Numbered from the stretch's first letter, positions 55,112 to 63,890 are shown. The stretch: 64,000 nucleotides of DNA from Candidatus Thiodiazotropha sp. (GCA_023838465.1 JAIVEQ010000007.1:29150-93149); one strand, 5' to 3'. Notes: generated by a model not told the origin, from the sequence alone. Numbers and translations are program-made.

Positions 55112-55325
55112 GTTTGCCGTTCCTCTGCTTGTATATTGTGGCTTCAGATCGCAACAGCCGTTCAAATGCTTGACGACTGAACGTTGAATTATGACAGCCT
55201 GTAGACGTTCGCTGCCGTATCCAACCGCCCAGGAGTGCCACGACCTCTACCGCAGTTAGGAGAGGCTTGTCATCGCCACCAAGCTGTTGGGAGACATAAG
55301 CCGCTTCTTGAGTTTTTGCCTTCAT
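55098..55325 (-). CDS. small protein in frame with, and just after, the 641-residue gene's TAA
   Basis: A 75-residue frame (MKAKTQEAAYVSQQLGGDDKPLLTAVEVV) with GGAGG 10 bases before its ATG. It is in the same frame as the upstream 641-residue protein, separated only by a TAA and two codons. It overlaps the next gene's start by 14 bases. Function unknown. It could be translated alone or as a readthrough extension if UAA is suppressed. Confidence 0.6.
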   Translation of the reverse strand: MKAKTQEAAYVSQQLGGDDKPLLTAVEVVALLGGWIRQRTSTGCHNSTFSRQAFERLLRSEATIYKQRNGKHASD

Positions 55326-55331
55326 TGTCAA

Positions 55332-57257
55332 TTAACCTCCATCTGGAAAGTGCTGGCGAACACGTTCCATCTTCATATGCTGTTTTCGCTTTTGACCTGC
55401 TCGCTTCAGTCCCTCTTGGTGCTGTTTCTCTAAGATGGTGTGAGGCTCAGGCACCCAGCGCAGAGGCATGTTATTGGGTCCACGGAGAATTTCGGGCAAA
55501 CCATCAGGGCGGACCTTGATCACGGCATAAGACCGCTGACCTCGTTTTGATCGGGCGGTGATCACATCAGAGACGATCTGCACACTCTCAGGTTTAACTT
55601 TGATCTCTTCGAGTTGCGTATCCAGATCCTTGCGCAGCACCTTGGTGGAGACACCCAGATCGAACTCAGGGGAGTAGCGCATCAGTTCACCCTCACCGTT
55701 GATATCGGAACGTGTCCAGGTCCGTTTCAATGACTTCCACGCCAGTTCACGGGCGCGATCAATATCACCACCGGTGTGGATGTAAAAAGACTCGGCGAGT
55801 CGTTCATAGTCGGCTGTCATCGATGCGGGAGGAGTTGGCGCCCCAGAAAATATTTCCGTGTCATAGTGATCATCACTGTTAAGGGTATCCTGCAGCCAGG
55901 TTGTGTCTTTGGATGCATCTTCCTTGTAACGCGCTTTGATGACCTTGCGCTCACTCTCGGGCAGGTTGGCCTGTGTGCGTGATATCTCGAGCGCTTCCTG
56001 TGACACCATGCCGCCCCTCACCAGTTCGCTGGCGGTATCAAGTACGGCGACATCCTTGTCACTCAGGTCATCGAGGGCAAGAGGAATCTGATCATCAACA
56101 GCAGAATAGAGCTCAAGCACCTGGTCAGCCTTTGGACCGGTGCTTGTGCGTGCAGTGGTTCTAAAAACTGATTGGACCTGTTTCGGCAATAGGCCAGTTT
56201 GTTTGGTCAGTGAAAGCGCGACAGGACTACTCCCACCCAATCGAGTGAACGCTTCATCAACTGCCAGGCGGTGGTCTTTGTTCTTTGGGTCCAGTGGTAA
56301 ACCGGAGGTAATGAGTGATTCCCGGTTCTTACCGGCCACAGCCTTGTCGGCACGCTGCCTGATCTCTTTGATCAACTGGGTGCGTTTGGCACCAGATATG
56401 ACTTCTTCCTCAAAGGCCGCATCAACTTCAGGCACCGAGGCCTCACCGCTATAAACACTTAACTCCAGATCGGAGGCAACCTTTTCCCGTGCACGGTCAC
56501 CGATATCTTGAAATTGTATTTCAATCTTGGCGCGTGAAGTCGGATCAATCTCGTTGATGTTCCCCTGGTAATACTGTTGTGCAGTTTCGAGATCACGGCC
56601 TGAGATCCGCTCAATCACAGCAGTATGCAGACTCGTGGTGAACGATTGCCCCCTGAGATCACGTTCTTCTGGTGACCAACCCTTACGTTGTGCTGCATCA
56701 CTGATCTCTGCCAAGCCTGTACTGATCGATTGCCGGATCAATCTCGGATCATTGGCGCTAACCGTGGCGTCATCAATGGCCGTTTCGAGTCGGGCACCAT
56801 AGACATCATCCTGCCATTGTTTGAGCTGCTTACTGGCATGCTTTGCAATACTATTGAGTGAATTTTCAACTCGACGATCTGCTGCACGACTGAACAGCGG
56901 TTCACTGGGACTACCCGGTTTCAGAGCACTCTGGTGCTTTAACCTCAGCTCCTTGATCTGTTTAGCCGTATCATTGTGTGACTCATAGGCGGTCTGCCCC
57001 AGCTGGTTCAGATACCCTTTTTCAGGATCATCCAACAAACTGCGCAGATCATCGGCAAAAGCTACATCGGCAGACTTGGCCTCAGCCTCTGCTTCTGCCT
57101 TATGACGTAACTGGTTGCGTTTGCGCAGATCAGCTTCAATTTCCCCAAGTGCTGTACCAACCTGATAGCCAAAGTGATCCGGGGTCGTTCTGAAATGAAA
57201 AGAGGTGTCAGGTCCAACCGATGGCAAGACATGAGGTTGTGCTGTAGGAACTTTCAT
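55332..57257 (-). CDS. phage internal-virion-like helical protein (T7 gp15-like position)
   Basis: A 641-residue, highly charged helical protein. Near residue 78 it has DDPEKGYLNQLGQTAYES, a D-P-x-x-G-Y-L-x-x-x-G-x-x-A pattern common in internal-virion proteins of podoviruses. It sits between the gp14-like and the large gp16-like protein, as in T7-type order. It ends PDGG-TAA; the TAA is in frame with the following 75-residue gene. Confidence 0.65.
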   Translation of the reverse strand: MKVPTAQPHVLPSVGPDTSFHFRTTPDHFGYQVGTALGEIEADLRKRNQLRHKAEAEAEAKSADVAFADDLRSLLDDPEKGYLNQLGQTAYESHNDTAKQIKELRLKHQSALKPGSPSEPLFSRAADRRVENSLNSIAKHASKQLKQWQDDVYGARLETAIDDATVSANDPRLIRQSISTGLAEISDAAQRKGWSPEERDLRGQSFTTSLHTAVIERISGRDLETAQQYYQGNINEIDPTSRAKIEIQFQDIGDRAREKVASDLELSVYSGEASVPEVDAAFEEEVISGAKRTQLIKEIRQRADKAVAGKNRESLITSGLPLDPKNKDHRLAVDEAFTRLGGSSPVALSLTKQTGLLPKQVQSVFRTTARTSTGPKADQVLELYSAVDDQIPLALDDLSDKDVAVLDTASELVRGGMVSQEALEISRTQANLPESERKVIKARYKEDASKDTTWLQDTLNSDDHYDTEIFSGAPTPPASMTADYERLAESFYIHTGGDIDRARELAWKSLKRTWTRSDINGEGELMRYSPEFDLGVSTKVLRKDLDTQLEEIKVKPESVQIVSDVITARSKRGQRSYAVIKVRPDGLPEILRGPNNMPLRWVPEPHTILEKQHQEGLKRAGQKRKQHMKMERVRQHFPDGG

Positions 57258-57264
57258 ATCAACC

Positions 57265-57747
57265 TCACTTACTCATCTGATACCAGCGTGAGTGAACAGT
57301 TTGGCCATTCAGAATTGAATTATTACTCGATTCAGACATAGCACTGCCAAATATTGAGGTCATACCCGAGAGCATTGCGAATTTCCCCTTCTGCCGTTCA
57401 TAGGAGGCCATCGCTTTGCATTGACTGGCCTGCATCTCAAGACCTTGGGCATCCAGCTCTGTGTTATATCGGATTGTCAGGGCGTCCAACTCACCGAAGG
57501 CAGCAATATCCCCGATCCGGTCCAGACTACTGCCACTGTCGATAGCGAACCCATTGGAGGCAATTGCAGCCTTGGTGGTTCCTATGGTTTGCTTAGTGCG
57601 GTATCGGCTGTATCGCTCCTCTGCCCGGCCTCTAAAACGTACAGCATTGGCGCGTATCATTGCCGCCGCTGCGTTATTACGCATGATCCGTGCGTTGGCT
57701 TTACTCGATTCATTTTGCGCTACCATCTGCAACAACTGACCAAACAT
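57265..57747 (-). CDS. phage internal-virion protein, T7 gp14-like
   Basis: A 160-residue protein. RANAVRFRGRAEERYSRYRTKQTIGTTKAAIASNGFAIDSGSSLD and LGELDALTIRYNTELDAQGLEMQA are the typical segments of the widespread gp14-like internal core family. GAGGAG lies before the ATG at 57747. Confidence 0.72.
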   Translation of the reverse strand: MFGQLLQMVAQNESSKANARIMRNNAAAAMIRANAVRFRGRAEERYSRYRTKQTIGTTKAAIASNGFAIDSGSSLDRIGDIAAFGELDALTIRYNTELDAQGLEMQASQCKAMASYERQKGKFAMLSGMTSIFGSAMSESSNNSILNGQTVHSRWYQMSK

Positions 57748-57758
57748 CTCAACTCTCC

Positions 57759-58094
57759 TCAATGAAGGGTGTTAACGTCAACTTCTGAGTCGAAGTACTT
57801 TTCACGTAGATCATTTATAAGCCGTTTATAACCTGACCTTTCATCTGTGCTGGTGATTAGAAAGGCCATGTGATCAGGATTGTTCACATCTGCCCTTAAC
57901 AGCTGATCATAGCTAAGGTCTAAAAACCGATTAATCACTTCATCAACAATCTTTTGCTGTTCAAGCTGAACGCTGGCATCTACTCCCTGCGTATTCAGTT
58001 CAGCAATACACCGCTCGTGTAAAATTGACACACTTAACAGGTCACTTAGTTTGAGCGGACGATTGGGATCGAGTATTTTCTTATCATCACTCAT
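57759..58094 (-). CDS. hypothetical element protein
   Basis: 111 residues beginning MSDDKKILDPNRPLKLSDLLSVSILHERCIAEL. Not recognised; acidic and mostly helical. The ATG at 58094 has AAGGGG upstream. It overlaps no neighbour; 4 bases to the upstream stop. Confidence 0.6.
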   Translation of the reverse strand: MSDDKKILDPNRPLKLSDLLSVSILHERCIAELNTQGVDASVQLEQQKIVDEVINRFLDLSYDQLLRADVNNPDHMAFLITSTDERSGYKRLINDLREKYFDSEVDVNTLH

Positions 58095-58098
58095 GGGG

Positions 58099-58560
58099 TC
58101 ACCCCTTCTTGTTGCGTCTACGATTAATACCGGGAGCCTTTCTGACAAGCAGGTCAATAATCTTTGGATGATGACCCAGGTTGTGGGTGTGCAGGAATTT
58201 CTTTAGTCCAGGATTCAGGTCCAGTACTTCTTCAGCCTCCTGAAGTTTGGCACTTGCTTGAGTCCCATAGGTACGATTCAACTCAAGCATGGCCTTTGAT
58301 TTCCAGCCTTCACGATCAGTATCACGAAGTCCTGCAACCACAGTATTTAGAAAGTCTTTTTCCTCGCCGCGGTCCAGCTGTAGAAAACCCATATGTACCT
58401 TTAGCTCATCACTGGCCTCATCACGATCAAGATCGAGGTACTCATCAGAAGACTCAACCAATCTATCAAGCACGGGGGTTGTGTCTGCATCCATGATATG
58501 AGATGACACATCACCATATAGCTTTTCAGCACGACTACGTTCTTTGGCATCTTTAGACAT
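58099..58560 (-). CDS. hypothetical element protein
   Basis: 153 residues, acidic in the middle. The C-terminus has LNPGLKKFLHTHNLGHHPKIIDLLVRKAPGI, reminiscent of scaffold-like phage proteins. It overlaps the start-side gene (58553) by 8 bases. A scaffold role is unproven. Confidence 0.6.
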   Translation of the reverse strand: MSKDAKERSRAEKLYGDVSSHIMDADTTPVLDRLVESSDEYLDLDRDEASDELKVHMGFLQLDRGEEKDFLNTVVAGLRDTDREGWKSKAMLELNRTYGTQASAKLQEAEEVLDLNPGLKKFLHTHNLGHHPKIIDLLVRKAPGINRRRNKKG

Positions 58561-59218
58561 CAGCCGCTTCCTCTTGCTGGTCGAGGACTAGCTGCACCTT
58601 TTTACGATAACGAATGTTTTCGTGCTGCTTGGCAATGCAATCGGCTAGTGTCACATCTTCGAAAGGTGGCTTTGGACTCGTGTAATTGTTGACATATGCA
58701 CTGGAAGCCATCGGAGAAAGCCCTGCTTTCTTGATGACGTTTTGCCATCCAAAAATCTGTGGAGTTTTGTTGAATACACCATCGTTTTGAAATGCCCAAC
58801 CAATATTAACGTCCACTAATCCATAGTGGCCGACACGTACCTGTTCAGTAATGTCCATAAACTCATCCATCACTTTCCCTAGTGCAACGAATTGTTTATC
58901 TAGCCTCTTGGCAATCTCAACACGCTTGGTTAGTAACTGCTTTCCTGCTTCGACTTCATCAAGAATGCCTTGAATTGCTGATGCGTCATATTCCTGTGCT
59001 TCTTTCTGCAAGGCAAATTGTAGAGCGGCCTCATTATCACGAATGACGCCTTTGAAATAATCAACTTGACCCCGTAGATCAAGCATCCGCTTCTTGAGAT
59101 CATCATTACCCGTTTCTGCATATTGAAATGCAGCTTGCTTGTGTTCATTTTCCGTCTTAGTGATCGCTGAGTGAAGGTCAGCAATCTGTTTTTCGATATC
59201 GGTACTATGGAGTGCCAT
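58553..59218 (-). CDS. coiled-coil element protein
   Basis: A 221-residue protein: a first half of long charged coiled coil (DIEKQIADLHSAITKTENEHKQ), a second half ending QVDEFMDITEQVRVGHYGLVDVNIGWAFQ-like globular sequence. Not recognised. It ends on TAA; a readthrough would add only 5 residues before a TAG. Confidence 0.6.
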   Translation of the reverse strand: MALHSTDIEKQIADLHSAITKTENEHKQAAFQYAETGNDDLKKRMLDLRGQVDYFKGVIRDNEAALQFALQKEAQEYDASAIQGILDEVEAGKQLLTKRVEIAKRLDKQFVALGKVMDEFMDITEQVRVGHYGLVDVNIGWAFQNDGVFNKTPQIFGWQNVIKKAGLSPMASSAYVNNYTSPKPPFEDVTLADCIAKQHENIRYRKKVQLVLDQQEEAADV

Positions 59219-59227
59219 GTTATTTCC

Positions 59228-59653
59228 TCAGTTCATGTCCTGCTGGGCCTCAAGAGCGGCCAGGCGTTGTAAAATCTCTTCAAATTCTTTTGCGCGTAAC
59301 AGATCAGACAAGCCGGATAGAAGTGGCTTAACCTGCTCGACAGATGCTTTCCCGTCCGCCGCTGCAGTGAGTAGGGCTTCAGCAGCTGCTACCGGATCAT
59401 TTGTCGGTAGATCGATATTCATTCGCTGTGACTCAGGTTTGAGTGCCGGCAATAGACGTTGAGCAATGAGGCCTACACATGTTTGGTCTCCTTTATCGGC
59501 TGCTCGACATACCCTCAACCAGAATTTCTGCTCTGATTGCGCTTGAGTGCCGCCATAGTGATCCTGGAGTGCTTTGACAAGGGCGGTACGTTTATTACGC
59601 GACCCTTTACGTCGACCACTTGGATTGCCTGATTGTCCTGCCTCAAACGTCAT
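59228..59653 (-). CDS. DUF5681-domain protein
   Basis: 141 residues. The N-terminus FEAGQSGNPSGRRKGSRNKRTALVKAL is the DUF5681 pattern (G-x-S-G-N-P-x-G-R-x-K-G-S-R-N-K), often seen near phage small-terminase genes. The rest is Ala/Leu-rich. No large terminase lies beside it. The stop is TGA. Confidence 0.75.
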   Translation of the reverse strand: MTFEAGQSGNPSGRRKGSRNKRTALVKALQDHYGGTQAQSEQKFWLRVCRAADKGDQTCVGLIAQRLLPALKPESQRMNIDLPTNDPVAAAEALLTAAADGKASVEQVKPLLSGLSDLLRAKEFEEILQRLAALEAQQDMN

Positions 59654-59745
59654 AAATCTTGTTGATACCTTGTTGTTTACAAGTTGCTATAAACTAGATT
59701 TGAGGTTAGCGCAGAAAGGGGTGTGAACACGATGTGAACACCCCC
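59654..59745 (-). terminator. hairpin and repeats between the 169-aa and DUF5681 genes
   Basis: After the 59746 stop the minus strand reads GGGGTGT...ACACCCC around a 13-base loop, then TTTCT. It can act as a terminator. The same stretch has a direct repeat of TGTGAACAC. A promoter for the DUF5681 gene may lie downstream of it. Confidence 0.4.
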
Positions 59746-60255
59746 CTATAGATATTCTTGATTTAGTCGTTGTACTAGAAAGGCTGTCCCATAGGGATCA
59801 GGTTTGACAGTGATTGTTTTATCACCCTTGATGTAAAGATTTTCTTGGATGTAGTCAGCGGTAATATTTGCGCCAGCATTTTCAAGACGTTCAACTACAC
59901 GCTTTTTTGTGTTTCTGAGAGACGCGACTGTATAGGCAAAATCAAGCAGATGGTAATACCCTACTCCTTGTAGAAATATATCTGCGATTGTTTCTAAGGC
60001 ATCACCTTCATAGGATACAGGGATATGTCCCCCATTCTCTACGATTGTCCAATGCCCTGGAGTTTCTTCATACAGACATAAAATACCTCCATTGCGTTGG
60101 TGTAAATCCTGCCCCATTTCAATCTCACGCTTCAACCAATCAACAGCAAGATCTTCCATAGGGTTCAACGGTACAGCCGATAGCTTTCGATAGCGCCGTG
60201 TCATCTCGAGTAAGGCCTCGAGATATTGCCAAGATTCAATATCAGTCTGAGTCAC
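59746..60255 (-). CDS. hypothetical element protein
   Basis: A 169-residue protein starting MTQTDIESWQYLEALLEMTRRYRK. Contains VDWLKREIEMGQDLH and TIADIFLQGVGYYHLLDFA. Not recognised. It overlaps the upstream gene's stop by 4 bases (ATGA), so the two are coupled. Ends on TAG. Confidence 0.6.
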   Translation of the reverse strand: MTQTDIESWQYLEALLEMTRRYRKLSAVPLNPMEDLAVDWLKREIEMGQDLHQRNGGILCLYEETPGHWTIVENGGHIPVSYEGDALETIADIFLQGVGYYHLLDFAYTVASLRNTKKRVVERLENAGANITADYIQENLYIKGDKTITVKPDPYGTAFLVQRLNQEYL

Positions 60256-60779
60256 TTCTTTACTGACTCCTCAGTAGGATCATACGGATATGCATTTCCA
60301 TCGAAATCAAACCCAAGCTCTCTCGTTACCTCATCTAATACTTTTTCGATAAGATCCATATGGTCTACAAAACCGCCCCAATTTTGATCTTTATCCATAA
60401 TTTCGACCGCACGCGCAGCTTCTCTTTGTTTATATACTGCTTCATAAGCAATATGGCGCCTGTTGTACCGCTCTAGAGCTTCATCACTCCAATCTTCCAT
60501 AACTCGCTTGTTCGCGGCATCCAATTCCAATTCCAACTCAGCTCCAGATGCCGACTTAGAAGGCAAATCATCCTTTTCATCCAACCTTTTGTAAAAAGCC
60601 ACCTGGTTTCTCATCAGCGTATCGAAATCATCGCGGGTCATGTAATCACGGTATTTTTCCCACTCCTTCGCATACCGTTCTTCCCGGGCCTGGAGTTGGG
60701 CTTCGAATGCCTCACGCTCTGCCGCTTGCACCTGGGCCTTTTGTTCAAGCTTAATAAGCCGTGAATTACTATTTCTCAT
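60252..60779 (-). CDS. coiled-coil element protein (R-x-x-K-L-E-Q family, paralogue 2)
   Basis: A 175-residue protein, MRNSNSRLIKLEQKAQVQAAERE..., with a charged helical body. Its first 13 residues resemble the gene at 61060-61368 (MRISKTRIMKLEQRSRE), suggesting a duplicated element gene. Function unknown. The 280-base gene-free stretch precedes it. Confidence 0.6.
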   Translation of the reverse strand: MRNSNSRLIKLEQKAQVQAAEREAFEAQLQAREERYAKEWEKYRDYMTRDDFDTLMRNQVAFYKRLDEKDDLPSKSASGAELELELDAANKRVMEDWSDEALERYNRRHIAYEAVYKQREAARAVEIMDKDQNWGGFVDHMDLIEKVLDEVTRELGFDFDGNAYPYDPTEESVKK

Positions 60780-61059
60780 TTAATGTCCCGTGTATCCCAC
60801 GCTGAGCGCCAAGGAAGGCTGAAAGCCGAGGCGGTTAGTCCCCGGTAGGCGTGAGGCGAGACTGTAGACCCGTCGTGCCTTGCGCCAGAGGGGATGCAAA
60901 GCGAGCATCCGAACACGGCGTCCAGTCATTTGGGAACTGACGGCGGAGTGGTCACGAGCTTGCGATGTGATCACGTAGTGTCAGTGACCAGGACCGTCCG
61001 GGGCACTAATAGGTTGTCAAAGATCGAGTGTCTTTTAGGCCTGGGACGCCTAAAAGACA
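60780..61059 (-). ncRNA. gene-free, GC-rich stretch with candidate RNA structure
   Basis: 280 bases between the two paralogues. It begins (at the 61060 side) with a perfect 11-bp hairpin (GTCTTTTAGGC / GCCTAAAAGAC, 61030-61058). A GGTCAC/GTGACC pair brackets a palindromic GTGATCAC near 60970-60985. A short GGC-TGAAA-GCC stem-loop lies near 60820. The one long frame here (64 codons, 60780-60974) has no family resemblance. Whether this is a structured RNA, a terminator plus leader, or a decayed segment is open. Confidence 0.4.
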
Positions 61060-61368
61060 TCACGAGATCGAAGACTCACTTGTCTCTTTCCTGACCTGTT
61101 GGTGTGCTTTATCGGCAATTGCCATTCTCTCTGCCAGTGTTTTAGGTCTGTGATTCACCAATAATTCTGAAAATCGCTTGCTGCAAGCATCTCGATATTT
61201 TTGGTACTGTGAATACTCTTCAGGCGACATCCTTTCCCTATCGTGCTTATCAATCCTTGCATCTGCTGCCTCCATTCTTCGCCTGAGTTCGTTCTCCTTG
61301 GCATCGATCACTTTTTGTTCTCTGGATCTCTGCTCAAGCTTCATAATTCTGGTTTTACTGATTCGCAT
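61060..61368 (-). CDS. coiled-coil element protein (paralogue 1)
   Basis: 102 residues starting MRISKTRIMKLEQRSREQKVID. Charged, helical, mostly coiled coil. Start ATG at 61368 has GAGG 7 bases upstream; a TTG start lies 6 bases earlier. It shares its N-terminal motif with the 60252-60779 gene. Function unknown. Confidence 0.6.
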   Translation of the reverse strand: MRISKTRIMKLEQRSREQKVIDAKENELRRRMEAADARIDKHDRERMSPEEYSQYQKYRDACSKRFSELLVNHRPKTLAERMAIADKAHQQVRKETSESSIS

Positions 61369-61434
61369 ACTCAATCCTCATGTATTTTCCCCACCATGGT
61401 TAATACGGGTCATCATGACCCGCACCAGGTTGCA

Positions 61435-61686
61435 TCATTTCACTGCCCTGATTTTCTCTCTTCCATTCTTGGACTCAATCTCATCTTGCTGGCGTCTCCA
61501 TTTCGCCCAGTCCTCGATAACCCTCTGACGTGTTTCTGGATCCGCATAGGCCAAATCAAATCCGCCATTTTCATCCGAAACAATAATCGACCCGCAAGGA
61601 TATTGAATCAGCCATCTCTCCCTGCCCGAAATGATGGGTGAATTAATCCTGCTGTTATCGACGATTAATTTCAATTTGCCATCCAA
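61435..61686 (-). CDS. small element protein
   Basis: An 83-codon frame, MDGKLKLIVDNSRINSPIISGRERWLIQYPCGSIIVSDENGGF-like, ending in a charged helix. The only in-frame start is a TTG with no good ribosome-binding site, so the true start is uncertain. It lies next to the iteron cluster. Not recognised. Confidence 0.45.
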   Translation of the reverse strand: MDGKLKLIVDNSRINSPIISGRERWLIQYPCGSIIVSDENGGFDLAYADPETRQRVIEDWAKWRRQQDEIESKNGREKIRAVK

Positions 61687-61693
61687 AACTAAA

Positions 61694-61818
61694 ATGTCAC
61701 GCTCACTTCCACAAAATTACCCAGAGTGACCGTGACACGTGACATTCTTTTAGAGGAATGTCACGTATGTCACGCTAAATGTCTCTCTCTACCGTGACAA
61801 TGTCACGGTAATGTCACG
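61694..61818. repeat. iteron cluster ATGTCACG / CGTGACAT
   Basis: Six exact copies of ATGTCACG or its complement (61694, 61738 reversed, 61758, 61767, 61800, 61811) plus two 7-base CGTGACA copies (61731, 61793), within 125 bases. The block lies downstream of the primase-helicase gene and upstream of the 83-codon gene. This is the pattern of a replication origin or a multi-site operator. Confidence 0.72.
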
Positions 61819-61832
61819 TGTCCCTTTATGCC

Positions 61833-63890
61833 TTATTTCCATGGTTCAACCACCGGCCTAGAGAGGTCTGTTGCTATAAGCATTCCTGCCAATTCTGGCC
61901 ACTGCTGACACCGCTCAGGTGTCAACCAATAGAAATCATTGATTACAAAAATCACCTGGCTTTTCTGCATATCACTACGAACCCGCCGAAATGCTTGTCG
62001 TTTTGTGGCGTGATTATCACCGGTGTGTTTTTCATAGAAGGCTTCACGCCAGTCTGATAGATGGGCAACTCTGTCTGGTGGAGGTACTTCCCAGGGACGC
62101 TTACTCTCGGGTGGTAAGACACCCTTAGCCCTGATTGCTTCCAATAGGGTCTCAACCCCCAGCTTTATAGATCCCGGCATCTTGCGCGCCTTACATGCCG
62201 TGGTCAGGTTTGTTGTACTCAGTACAACAGACGTTTCTAAATCACCGGCTTCTGTAGGCCATGGAAGTTCGATTTCTTCTAACTCAAATGCCCTTTGCTG
62301 TGGTGTGGGTCCGTCTTTCATTTTTTGACAGGTCAACACCCGTTCACCACCGGCACGGACCTCCAGTTGAAACTCAGCATCCATAGCAGCGCGTATGCTA
62401 CTGCTCCCACGGCTTCGGTCTTTTCCGGTGTGTCCTGAATGGTGAACAATCACCACGCTCGATCCAAAAAACTCCCGTAGCCTGTCTGCAGCATTGATGA
62501 AAGTCGCTATATCTGAGGCGCTATTCTCATCCCCAGGTCCAAGGTTTCTATGGAGTGTATCGATAATGATGGCCGATGGGTCTCCATACTGACTTGCTAA
62601 CTGAGTGATGGCGTCCAGCACCTGAACAAAGCTGCTTGCATCCAGAAAGGCTGCACCAGTGTCTGAGAGGAATAACTGCGCTTCTGCTAACTCACTTTCC
62701 AAGCCATGCTTTATCGCCCAGGCCTTTAGGCGCCGTTTGATACCAAAATGTCCTTCACCTGCAATGTAGATCACTGGCCCTGGCTTTACAGTACCTGTGA
62801 GCCAGTCTTTACCAGTTGCAATACTCGCGGCCCAGTCGAGTGCAAGCAGGCTTTTGCCTGCGGCGGGATCACCGAATATTAATCCTAGGCATCCCGGGGT
62901 GAGGTACTCAGGAATCAAATAACTGAGTGGCTCAGGGGTTACAAGTAGGTCACTGACCGGTGAAAACGTAAATGCAGATAGTGTCAAACTGCTTTCTTGT
63001 TCAGGTGTATATCTCGCAACACTTGAAGCTATTCGCTTAACCTCAGTTTCTGATAAAGGTGGTACACAACGTTTATTTTCAACAAGCAACGCATTTTTAA
63101 TTGCATCTGCTGACATATCACGCCGCCGCATACTACCTGCCAAACTGGCCAGGTGAGCATTTCTATTTCCTTCGACATATAGTGAATCACTGCTAGGCGA
63201 CGATTGAGTCGTAATAGGTTCAGGCTTTCTTGTGAGTGAAACTAGCCAGTCTGGCATCGATGAAGGGAAATCTGGGGAAGATGCCTCCCACTCGTATGCT
63301 TGCTGCTTTATCGTGCTTGGTGGAACGATTAAATACCCGCCGTCCCCCCGAATATCAATTCCCTTTCCAAGTTCGCCAGATGTGGATTTAACGGGCGTAC
63401 CTGGATATTGAAACCAGAAATGCATACCTCCCGATGGTGTCAATACTTGAGGGGTATCTGGTAACGCCCCGTACTGCTTTTGGAGTTTAGAGAGCTCCTC
63501 GTCACCATCAAGTCCATTTTTCACATCAACATCCAGACCTACAATCCCAGAAACCTCCCCTGTTGGCATGCCAATATTTGCATTTGGCCATTTTTTCCAC
63601 CAACCAGAGATTGTCTCAGGGTCAGTCGTAGCCGCTTTAAAGCCATACTCAACTAAAGGCCTTTTCCCTTTACAGGGAAATACTGGTAATCCAAGTTTTG
63701 CATAATCAAGAGCTGCTTCTGGCTTTGCTTCAGAGACCTCTATATATGAGGGATCAGGATTGAGACACCCGTCACCCTTGCTGACTGGTTCATCGACCGG
63801 TTGTACACTACTCACACGCATATTCTCCATCCAAGCCCGCCGCGGTACTCGCAGCCCGGTGGGCTTTTTTTTTGTCTGACCCACACCCAT
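61833..63890 (-). CDS. primase-polymerase / RepA-type helicase fusion
   Basis: A 685-residue replication protein. N-terminal prim-pol domain: LGLPVFPCKGKRPL, IVGLDVDVKNG (DxD metal site) and GGMHFWF. A PriCT-like helical domain follows (MRRRDMSADAIKNALLVENKRC, about 265-285). A RecA-like ATPase follows with Walker A FGDPAAGKSLLALDWA and Walker B IIIDTLHRN, then HHSGHTGKDRSRGSS. The ATG at 63890 overlaps the upstream stop (TGATG); a TTG start 12 bases earlier is also in frame. An A9 tract lies near the N-terminus. It suits self-replication of the element or its DNA. Confidence 0.88.
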   Translation of the reverse strand: MGVGQTKKKPTGLRVPRRAWMENMRVSSVQPVDEPVSKGDGCLNPDPSYIEVSEAKPEAALDYAKLGLPVFPCKGKRPLVEYGFKAATTDPETISGWWKKWPNANIGMPTGEVSGIVGLDVDVKNGLDGDEELSKLQKQYGALPDTPQVLTPSGGMHFWFQYPGTPVKSTSGELGKGIDIRGDGGYLIVPPSTIKQQAYEWEASSPDFPSSMPDWLVSLTRKPEPITTQSSPSSDSLYVEGNRNAHLASLAGSMRRRDMSADAIKNALLVENKRCVPPLSETEVKRIASSVARYTPEQESSLTLSAFTFSPVSDLLVTPEPLSYLIPEYLTPGCLGLIFGDPAAGKSLLALDWAASIATGKDWLTGTVKPGPVIYIAGEGHFGIKRRLKAWAIKHGLESELAEAQLFLSDTGAAFLDASSFVQVLDAITQLASQYGDPSAIIIDTLHRNLGPGDENSASDIATFINAADRLREFFGSSVVIVHHSGHTGKDRSRGSSSIRAAMDAEFQLEVRAGGERVLTCQKMKDGPTPQQRAFELEEIELPWPTEAGDLETSVVLSTTNLTTACKARKMPGSIKLGVETLLEAIRAKGVLPPESKRPWEVPPPDRVAHLSDWREAFYEKHTGDNHATKRQAFRRVRSDMQKSQVIFVINDFYWLTPERCQQWPELAGMLIATDLSRPVVEPWK

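Noticed and set aside
60780..60974. 64-codon frame in the gene-free stretch
   Set aside because: No family similarity; better explained as noncoding.
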